The position numbers and the translations under genes are program-made. 5,482 bases of DNA from JBFILW01 sp041612005 (lineage in GTDB: Bacteria > Gemmatimonadota > Gemmatimonadetes > Palauibacterales > Palauibacteraceae). The DNA is taken from contig JBFILW010000186.1 of NCBI GenBank assembly GCA_041612005.1, forward strand, positions 1 through 5,482, in the 5' to 3' direction. Positions 1 to 4,957 of the stretch are shown here, one piece after another; the stretch's first letter is position 1, and every line of letters begins with the position of its first letter. The notes beneath the pieces are model-generated. The model was not told the origin of the DNA. It saw nothing but the letters and a program-made list of their open reading frames with translations, and did not search any database.

Positions 1-80
1 CTGCGTGCACCAACGCGGGCACCAGCGCCGAGGCGCGTCTCAAGCCACTCGAACACCGCGCCTGGATGCAGCGCTACTGA
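1..80 (+). CDS. C-terminal end of an unidentified protein (partial, 5' end outside window)
   Basis: A plus-strand frame is open from base 3 to a TGA at 78-80 and gives 25 residues ending LKPLEHRAWMQRY. Some 22 of the 25 sense codons end in G or C, as in the clear genes of this window. The competing minus-strand frame over the same bases is less biased (about 15 of 23 codons) and has only a CTG or a distant GTG as possible start. The stop lies 76 bp from the stop of the symporter gene on the other strand, and an inverted repeat sits between them, as expected for two convergent genes. The visible tail is hydrophilic and rich in charged and aromatic residues, with no membrane segment. I do not recognise the family, and 25 residues are too few to assign a function. 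The call rests on codon bias and layout only. Confidence 0.5.
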   Translation, partial: ACTNAGTSAEARLKPLEHRAWMQRY

Positions 81-88
81 TTCTCCTT

Positions 89-147
89 CCGGCAGGGTCG
101 GCCGAGCCCCCGTCGCACCGTATGAGCGGCGCGGTCGGTCCTGCCGG
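89..147. terminator. Inverted repeat between convergent genes, candidate terminator
   Basis: The left arm CCGGCAGGGTCGGCCG (89-104) and right arm CGGTCGGTCCTGCCGG (132-147) can pair over all 16 positions as plus-strand RNA, using three G-U wobbles and a 27-nt loop. On the minus strand the wobbles become A-C mismatches, leaving an 8-bp perfect outer stem with weaker inner pairing. The repeat starts 8 bp after the plus-strand stop at 80 and lies 9 bp from the symporter stop at 157. No good U-tract follows on either side; plus-strand RNA continues with a mixed CAUUCUGCUU. It could end transcription of the left gene, block antisense reading into the symporter, or act as a 3' stabilising stem. Confidence 0.4.
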
Positions 148-156
148 CATTCTGCT

Positions 157-1539
157 TCAAGCCCCGATCAGTGCCCGAACCATGTTGTACAGGATCAGCG
201 TAATCGCGATCGGGCACAGGAAGCGGATCAGGAACGCCCACGTCCGCCCGAGCGGGAACTTCCCATCGTTCACCCGCACCTCCTCGCCGGCCGCCTGCAC
301 GCCCCACACCCAACCGACGAAGATACTGATCAACAGCGCGCCGATGACCAGCGAGTACTGGCCGAAAACGGTGAACAGGAAGGTGAGGAAGTCGAGGCCG
401 ACTCCTGGGATTTCGGTGAGCCAGCCCACCGCGCCATTCGCCAGAGCGCTCGGGATGCCGAGCAGGAGCGCGACGAAGCCGATCGTGACGGCGGCCTTCT
501 TCCGCGACGCTCCCCGCTCGTCGACCGCCCACGAGGTGCAGACTTCCAGCAGCGAGACGCTCGACGTGAGCGCCGCGATCCCGAGCAGGACGAAGAACCC
601 GGTGCCGAACACCACGCCGCCCCATGGATCCGGCGGAATCGTCGAGAGCAGGGACGTGAGCACGACGAACACCATCCCCGGACCGCCGGCACCCGGCTCG
701 AGTCCCGCGTGGAACAGCGTCGGGAAGATGATGAGTCCCGCCAGGATCGCGATCGCCGTGTCGAAGGCCGTGACCCAGGCGGCCGAGGAGACGAGGTCAT
801 CCTGTTTCGACACGTACGATCCGTACGTGATCATGGCGCCCATGCCGAGGCTGAGGCTGAAGAACGCCTGACCGATCGCTGCAAGCACCACGCTGGGTGT
901 GACAGCGTCGAAGTCCGGATTGAAGTAGAAGTCAAGTCCCGCAGCGGCGCCCGAGAGAGTGACAGCCCGCAGCGCCAGCAGCACGAGAAGGACGGCCAGC
1001 ACCGGCATCAGTACTTTCGTCCAGCGCTCGATCCCGTCCCGCACCCCGCCGAGCACCACGTAGACGGTGATGGACATGAACACGATGTGCCACCCGATCG
1101 CCCATAAGGGCTTGCCGGAGAGCTCCGCAAATATGGCATTCGTGTCGGCACCCGGGCCGAACGTCCCGCGCAGCGTCTCGAAGATGTAGCCGAGCGTCCA
1201 GCCGGCGATGACCGCATAGAAGCTGAGGATGACCACGCCGGTGAGAACGCCGAGTCCGCCCACGACGACCCACGCTGTTTCCGGAGCCAGCGCCTTGAAG
1301 GCCCCGACCGGATTGCGTTGCGTCTTCCGGCCCACGATCAGCTCCGCCAGCATCACCGGAGCCCCGATCAGGGCGACCGCGATCAGGTAGAGGACCAAGA
1401 AGGCGCCACCGCCGTTGGCCGCCGCAACGGTCGGGAAGCCCCAGATGTTGCCGAGCCCCACCGCGCTGCCTGCGGCGGCGAGGATGAACGCGGCCTTTGA
1501 CCCCCAGGTCGCGCGCGGCTGTCCGCTGTTCGGATCCAT
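157..1539 (-). CDS. Sodium-dependent transporter, neurotransmitter:sodium symporter (NSS/SNF) family
   Basis: This is a 460-residue inner-membrane symporter expected to import an amino acid or related solute with Na+. It has about 11-12 hydrophobic segments and the LeuT fold signatures. TM1 carries SAVGLGNIWGFP (25-36) followed by NGGGAF (42-47). TM3 has Tyr108 before GWTLG. TM6 has GQAFFSLSLGMGAMITYGSY (223-242), and TM8 has LTSS (324-327). By comparison with LeuT from memory, Asn31, Thr325 and Ser326 sit at Na+ ligand positions, and Phe227, Ser228 and Ser230 at the substrate site. Asp383 matches the extracellular gate aspartate, but its arginine partner in TM1 is Gly34 here. Met233 replaces LeuT Phe259. 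The start at 1539 is chosen because GGAGA stands 9 nt upstream and the homologous part begins soon after; an in-frame ATG at 1638 would add 33 polar residues unlike the family. Length is normal. The substrate cannot be read from the sequence. The gene is divergent from the hydrolase gene. Confidence 0.95.
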   Translation of the reverse strand: MDPNSGQPRATWGSKAAFILAAAGSAVGLGNIWGFPTVAAANGGGAFLVLYLIAVALIGAPVMLAELIVGRKTQRNPVGAFKALAPETAWVVVGGLGVLTGVVILSFYAVIAGWTLGYIFETLRGTFGPGADTNAIFAELSGKPLWAIGWHIVFMSITVYVVLGGVRDGIERWTKVLMPVLAVLLVLLALRAVTLSGAAAGLDFYFNPDFDAVTPSVVLAAIGQAFFSLSLGMGAMITYGSYVSKQDDLVSSAAWVTAFDTAIAILAGLIIFPTLFHAGLEPGAGGPGMVFVVLTSLLSTIPPDPWGGVVFGTGFFVLLGIAALTSSVSLLEVCTSWAVDERGASRKKAAVTIGFVALLLGIPSALANGAVGWLTEIPGVGLDFLTFLFTVFGQYSLVIGALLISIFVGWVWGVQAAGEEVRVNDGKFPLGRTWAFLIRFLCPIAITLILYNMVRALIGA

Positions 1540-1548
1540 CGGCGTACG

Positions 1549-1553
1549 TCTCC
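1549..1553 (-). promoter_or_regulatory. Shine-Dalgarno site of the NSS symporter
   Basis: The minus strand reads GGAGA here, 9 nt before the ATG at 1539. It decides the start against the upstream in-frame ATG at 1638, whose extension has no family resemblance. Confidence 0.7.
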
Positions 1554-1767
1554 GGCTTTCGGGATCGACTGAGGGCTCGTCTGAAGGCCGCCCGGGAAAC
1601 GAGATCCACGACGATAAGGCTCCTGCGCATCGCTTCACAACTCCGCGTCCTGCACCCCTGACACGGAATCGACGATCCGCTATTGTCCGCCTCCGCCGGT
1701 GCGCCGGTGGCGTCGCCTACAGTTTAGAGCCGATGTTCGACACGAGCCCGCGTCCCAGAGTCCAGAT

Positions 1768-1771
1768 GGAG
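1768..1771 (+). promoter_or_regulatory. Shine-Dalgarno site of the lipoprotein hydrolase
   Basis: GGAG stands 9 nt before the ATG at 1781. It supports that start over in-frame ATGs at 1733 and 1766, which would put extra residues before the lipoprotein signal peptide. Confidence 0.65.
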
Positions 1772-1780
1772 CGAGATACG

Positions 1781-2632
1781 ATGAATGACGTGCGCCGCAG
1801 CCTCTCCGCTGCCGGAATCTCCGGATTGCTTCTCGTCCTCACGAGCTGTGCGCCGGAAGCGAGCTCGCGGGAAGCGTCTGAGCTGGCGGCGCTCGACCAG
1901 GAGCTCGACCTGCCGGCAGCCATCATCGGGGCGGGTGAAGCGCCCCGCGGTGAGGACGTGCAATATTATCCCGATGATCCGACCGCACGCGGCTACCTCT
2001 CGGTGCCCGAGGGTGAAGGGCCGTTCCCGGCGGTCATCCTGATCCACGAGTGGAATGGTCTCGTGGATCGGGTGCGGCAGGTGGCCGACGCGCTCGCCGA
2101 CGAGGGGTACGTGGCGCTCGCCGCTGACCTCTATCACGGCCAGACGGGGAGCAACCGCGACGAGAACATCGCGCTCATGACCGCGGCGCGAGGTGATCCG
2201 GACGCCATAATCGCGAACCTCGACGCGGCCGTGGCGTTTGTCCGCGCCCGGCCCGACGTAACCGGGAAAGTGGCCACGATGGGTTGGTGTTTTGGCGGGG
2301 GCGTGGCGCTGAGCTTCGCGCTCGGCGGCGAGAACCACGAGGGCACGGCGATCTTCTACGGCTCCCTCGTCGAGGATCCGGAGGTTCTCGCATCGCTCGA
2401 CCACGAAGTGTACGGCACGTTTGGCCGCAATGACCGTGGACCGTCGCCGGACCAGGTCGAGCGCTTCGCCGCAGCTCTCGAGGCGGCGGGTGTTCCCAAC
2501 GACCTCCATATCTATGACGACGTCGGGCACGGTTTCTGGCTCTGGGTGGATCGCGATCCAGCCAACGCGACGGCGCCCGCCGCTGACGCGTGGACTCGCC
2601 TCAAGGCGTACCTGGAGCGTGTCCTGAGCTAA
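1781..2632 (+). CDS. Dienelactone hydrolase family protein, predicted lipoprotein
   Basis: This 283-residue alpha/beta hydrolase has the dienelactone hydrolase (DLH, COG0412) layout. Residues 1-22 form a lipoprotein signal peptide: Arg5-Arg6, a hydrophobic core to residue 20, and lipobox LTSC with Cys23 as the lipidated residue. Ala24 at the +2 position would favour the outer membrane under the Lol rule. A linker rich in Ala, Glu and Ser (24-50) precedes the catalytic domain. The domain shows the DLH Glu in LIHEWNG (Glu90), the nucleophile elbow GWCFGG with Cys170, the acid Asp218 in GRNDRG, and the base His250 in DDVGHGFW, so the Cys-Asp-His triad is complete. The substrate is unknown; family members hydrolyse lactones and esters, and some exported ones have no known substrate. 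Classical DLH is cytoplasmic and about 235 residues long; the extra length here is the signal and linker. The gene lies 61 bp before the Rieske-glutamate synthase fusion on the same strand, so co-transcription is possible. Confidence 0.92.
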   Translation: MNDVRRSLSAAGISGLLLVLTSCAPEASSREASELAALDQELDLPAAIIGAGEAPRGEDVQYYPDDPTARGYLSVPEGEGPFPAVILIHEWNGLVDRVRQVADALADEGYVALAADLYHGQTGSNRDENIALMTAARGDPDAIIANLDAAVAFVRARPDVTGKVATMGWCFGGGVALSFALGGENHEGTAIFYGSLVEDPEVLASLDHEVYGTFGRNDRGPSPDQVERFAAALEAAGVPNDLHIYDDVGHGFWLWVDRDPANATAPAADAWTRLKAYLERVLS

Positions 2633-2681
2633 GCCACCGCCTACGCTCGGGTAACGCTATCGCCTCGATGTCTTGAATCGG

Positions 2682-2687
2682 AAAGGA
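2682..2687 (+). promoter_or_regulatory. Shine-Dalgarno site of the Rieske-glutamate synthase fusion gene
   Basis: AAAGGA stands 6 nt before the ATG at 2694. It favours that ATG over an in-frame TTG at 2673, which lies upstream of this site. Confidence 0.7.
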
Positions 2688-2693
2688 CGCGAC

Positions 2694-4340
2694 ATGGACC
2701 CCACCGCGACAGCCGACCGAATTGCCGTGAAGGTCGCTAGGTGGAGTGATCTCGAGGATCGATCACCGACCTATGCGTTGGTGGCCGATGTGGACCTCGT
2801 GGTCGTTCGCTATGACGACGACGTGTCTGTGCTCTACGGCCGCTGCCTGCACCGCGGGGCGCTGCTGTCCGACGGCCGGATCTCCGGTGACAACCTGATC
2901 TGCGGCGTGCACGGCTGGGACTTTCGGTACGACACCGGTGTGAGCGAGTACGACAACGATGAGGTGCTGCACAAGTTCACGGCGTGGGTCGACGAGGCCG
3001 ACGACGCCGTCTACGTGGACGAGGAGGAAGTGCGCGCCTGGGCGGTCGACAACCCGCAGCCCTACGACCGCGATCGCTACCTGGGACTATATGCCGACGT
3101 CAAGGGTACGCCCGCCGAGCCGGACACCAAGTACATCCAGCACCTCGCCCGGAACGGCCTCGAGGAGTGGGGACACCACGGAAAGGTGTCCGCCATGGGT
3201 GTGCCGCTCACCGAGCTCCCCCGCTGGGCCGACATCCAGATCCTGACCGCGCAGCTCGCCCGCCGACCGCTCCTGGATGAGGCGGCGGTGAGCACGGAGC
3301 TGATCATCGGCCCGGGGGCAAAGAAGCCGCTCCGCCTCAAGATCCCGCTCTTCGTGAGCGACATGAGCTTCGGTGCCCTCAGTGAGGAGGCGAAGGTATC
3401 GCTGGCCCGCGGGGCCGAGTTGGCCGGGACCGGCATCTGCTCCGGCGAGGGCGGCATGCTCCCGGACGAACAGGCGCAGAACAGCCGCTACTTCTACGAG
3501 CTCGCGTCGGCCCGCTTCGGGTGGGACATCGAGAAGGTGAAGAATGTCCAGGCGTTCCACTTCAAGGGTGGGCAGGGCGCCAAGACCGGCACCGGCGGCC
3601 ACCTGCCCGGCAACAAAGTGATCGGCCGGATCGCAGAGGTGCGCGATCTGGAACCCGGGACGCCGGCGGTCAGTCCTTCTACGTTCCCGGACCTCCACTC
3701 GGCGGACGACTTCGGAGAGCTGGCAACTCAGGTGCGCGAGGTGAGCGGTGGCATCCCGATCGGATTCAAGCTGTCCGCTCAGCACATCGAGGACGACATC
3801 GACTTCGCCCTCGAGGTGGGCGTCGACTACATCATCCTCGACGGACGCGGAGGAGCGACCGGCGCCGCGCCCGAGATCTTCAAGAACAACATCTCGGTTC
3901 CGACCATTCCGGCCCTGGCTCGCGCCCGCCGGCATCTGGACGTGAGAAAAGCCGATCAGGTGACGCTGATCATCACGGGCGGCCTGCGCACGGAGTCGGA
4001 CTTCATCAAGGCACTGGCGATGGGCGCGGACGGTGTCGCGATCGCGAACTCAGCTATCCAGGCGATTGGATGTCTCGGCATGCGCGCCTGCCACACCAAC
4101 AACTGTCCGGTTGGGATCGCGACCCAGCGCGAGGACCTGCGGGGCCGACTCATCGTTGAGCAGTCGGCTCGCCAACTCGCCAATTACCTCGAGGCCACGG
4201 TGGAGCTGATGAAGATACTCGCCCGCGCCTGCGGCCACGGTCGACTGAGCGATATGTCAGCGGGGGACCTCACGACCTGGAACCGCGATATGGCGCTTCT
4301 GACGGGGCTTTCGTTCGCGGGCGTGACCCAGCCCGGATAA
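2694..4340 (+). CDS. Rieske [2Fe-2S] domain fused to FMN-binding glutamate synthase-like domain
   Basis: This 548-residue soluble protein joins two redox modules. Residues about 10-110 are a Rieske domain with both cluster motifs: Cys51-Leu-His53 and Cys70-x2-His73, 16 residues between the pairs. Residues about 160-540 are the synthase (FMN) barrel of glutamate synthase, COG0069. Its signatures run in order: SFGALSEEAK (225-234), SGEGGM (250-255), GGQGAKTGTGGHLPG (292-306), SPSTFPDLHS (327-336), DGRGGATGAAP (383-393), ITGGLR (427-432) and GMRACHTNNCPVGIATQ (462-478). Cys460, Cys466 and Cys471 match the C-x5-C-x4-C ligands of the glutamate synthase [3Fe-4S] cluster. There is no glutaminase (class II amidotransferase) domain, no GXGXG C-terminal domain and no neighbouring NADPH-dependent small subunit. 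The PGEGG loop of classical glutamate synthase reads TGTGG. The C-terminal segment (ACGHGRLSD, DLTTWNRDM) resembles the stand-alone family that includes the FMN subunit of N-methylglutamate synthase. A likely role is an FMN-dependent redox or ammonia-transfer reaction with electrons entering through the Rieske cluster; the substrate is unknown. Confidence 0.93.
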   Translation: MDPTATADRIAVKVARWSDLEDRSPTYALVADVDLVVVRYDDDVSVLYGRCLHRGALLSDGRISGDNLICGVHGWDFRYDTGVSEYDNDEVLHKFTAWVDEADDAVYVDEEEVRAWAVDNPQPYDRDRYLGLYADVKGTPAEPDTKYIQHLARNGLEEWGHHGKVSAMGVPLTELPRWADIQILTAQLARRPLLDEAAVSTELIIGPGAKKPLRLKIPLFVSDMSFGALSEEAKVSLARGAELAGTGICSGEGGMLPDEQAQNSRYFYELASARFGWDIEKVKNVQAFHFKGGQGAKTGTGGHLPGNKVIGRIAEVRDLEPGTPAVSPSTFPDLHSADDFGELATQVREVSGGIPIGFKLSAQHIEDDIDFALEVGVDYIILDGRGGATGAAPEIFKNNISVPTIPALARARRHLDVRKADQVTLIITGGLRTESDFIKALAMGADGVAIANSAIQAIGCLGMRACHTNNCPVGIATQREDLRGRLIVEQSARQLANYLEATVELMKILARACGHGRLSDMSAGDLTTWNRDMALLTGLSFAGVTQPG

Positions 4341-4374
4341 GCGCTCGGACTGACCTAAGTTGGGGACCGAATAG

Positions 4375-4596
4375 TCAGCTAGCCGGCCGGTCCTGTAAAC
4401 CTCCGCCGCTGCGGTGGATGCCGGTCCAACGCAGGATGTCTTCCATCAGGCACCATTTCGTGAGCGCCGACTGGAGCAGGTTCGCGCCCACGAAGGCTGT
4501 GAACAGGAACCAGTAGGGGCTCACCCACCACCCGAGGGCGAGGCTGGCGAGCACGAACGTGCCTGCGATCGCGCGGATCTTTCTGTCCATAGTCAT
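4375..4596 (-). CDS. Small YgaP-like/DUF2892 membrane protein
   Basis: This 73-residue protein consists of a short basic N-terminus (MTMDRKIRAIAG), a hydrophobic hairpin with two segments at about 9-25 and 28-45, and a polar tail. The pattern SPYWFLFTAFVGANLLQSAL followed by a Cys (Cys49) and an amphipathic end (MEDILRWTGI) is typical of the DUF2892 family, the membrane part also found at the end of the E. coli rhodanese YgaP. The function of the stand-alone form is not established. The ATG at 4596 is preferred over one at 4590 because GGAGG lies 9 nt before it. The gene follows the PII-like gene by 31 bp on the same strand and is the last gene of the efflux operon. Its stop is 34 bp from the stop of the convergent fusion gene, and I see no convincing terminator there. 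Confidence 0.85.
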   Translation of the reverse strand: MTMDRKIRAIAGTFVLASLALGWWVSPYWFLFTAFVGANLLQSALTKWCLMEDILRWTGIHRSGGGLQDRPAS

Positions 4597-4605
4597 TGAC
4601 AACTG

Positions 4606-4610
4606 CCTCC
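4606..4610 (-). promoter_or_regulatory. Shine-Dalgarno site of the DUF2892 gene
   Basis: The minus strand reads GGAGG 9 nt before the ATG at 4596, in the 31-bp gap after the PII-like gene. The second ATG, at 4590, would be 15 nt away, so the first is favoured. Confidence 0.75.
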
Positions 4611-4627
4611 ATCGATTCTGATCGGTC

Positions 4628-4957
4628 TCACGCCGTACCGCCCTCCGGGCGCGCGGCGCACTCGCATACCACGGTCCGCTCGACATCGAGCTGCATAGCG
4701 TGAATCGGATGCCGGGGATCCTCGATATCGCGGCAGGCATGGACCGCCGCGAGCAGCCGTTCGGCCGCGTCTTGATCGAGAACAGTCATGATCATGCTCG
4801 ACCGGTACGGCGCCGATGTCCCGTACCAGCCACTCGCCACGCCGGCCGCCACCCCTTCGACCGGAAGTCGCGAGAACACCGGTATCTTCTGGTCGGCGAG
4901 CAAGTTCTCTACACACTTTTCGTCGGTCTCAAGGTACATCAGGATGACGAGCTTCAT
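4628..4957 (-). CDS. Small PII-like (ferredoxin-fold) protein of an RND efflux operon
   Basis: This 109-residue soluble protein has no signal peptide or membrane segment. It begins MKLVILMYLETDEKCVENLL, a beta strand and helix that look like the start of a PII/GlnB-type ferredoxin-like fold. A loop with GWYGTSAPY (43-51) follows, then a strand SSMIMTVL (53-60), a helix (62-75), the motif DPRHPIHA (80-87) and a last strand MQLDVERTVV. The assignment rests on secondary-structure order and on its place behind an RND pump, where such small PII-like proteins occur; identity to true GlnB is not evident. Cys15, Cys75, His83, His86, Cys98 and Cys100 are possible metal ligands, notably the C-terminal CEC. 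The ATG overlaps the TGA of the pump gene as ATGA, and AAGGAG lies 10 nt upstream inside the pump gene, so translation is probably coupled. A role in sensing the pump's substrate or modulating the pump is inference. Confidence 0.72.
   Translation of the reverse strand: MKLVILMYLETDEKCVENLLADQKIPVFSRLPVEGVAAGVASGWYGTSAPYRSSMIMTVLDQDAAERLLAAVHACRDIEDPRHPIHAMQLDVERTVVCECAARPEGGTA

Larger units (their letters stand above)
1540..1780. promoter_or_regulatory. Divergent intergenic control region
   Basis: These 241 bp separate the start codons of the symporter (minus) and the hydrolase (plus), so both promoters should lie here unless they are further upstream. I find no convincing -35/-10 pair on either strand. 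TACAGT at 1718-1723 is a loose -10 candidate for the plus strand, without a good -35 partner. Two structures stand out. One is an imperfect palindrome, CGGAATCGACGATCCG (1664-1679), with ATCG-A-CGAT at its centre and CGG/CCG flanks offset by one base. The other is a perfect tandem copy of CGCCGGTG (1694-1701 and 1702-1709). Either could be an operator, but both are short enough to arise by chance in GC-rich DNA. Confidence 0.35.

Noticed and set aside
1..71. A minus-strand gene starting near 71 or 56, behind the AAGGAG at 83-88
   Set aside because: The only starts are a CTG, or a GTG about 26 nt from GGAG. Third-position bias is weaker than in the plus-strand frame over the same bases.
5..871. 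A 288-codon plus-strand open frame
   Set aside because: It lies mostly antisense to the symporter gene, which has clear family motifs. The translation is low-complexity and rich in Ser, Pro, Thr and Arg, without family resemblance. It is a by-product of GC bias.
1540..1638. A 33-residue N-terminal extension of the symporter from the ATG at 1638
   Set aside because: The extension is polar and Arg/Pro/Ser-rich, unlike family N-termini, while the ATG at 1539 has a well-spaced GGAGA.
1724..2530. A 268-codon minus-strand open frame opposite the hydrolase
   Set aside because: The plus strand encodes a complete catalytic triad and lipobox. The antisense product is rich in Arg and His and shows no recognisable fold.
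2615..2651. A hairpin across the hydrolase stop codon (CCTGAGC with GCTCGGG, or GAGCGT with ACGCTC) as a terminator
   Set aside because: The stems are short, compete with each other, include coding sequence and have no U-tract. They do not show that the hydrolase and fusion genes are transcribed separately.
3087..3935. A 282-codon minus-strand open frame opposite the fusion gene
   Set aside because: It mirrors the conserved glutamate synthase domain and has no motifs of its own.
2694..4340. Naming the fusion gene gltB
   Set aside because: It lacks the glutaminase domain and the GXGXG domain and has a Rieske domain instead, so the symbol would imply a reaction the sequence does not support.
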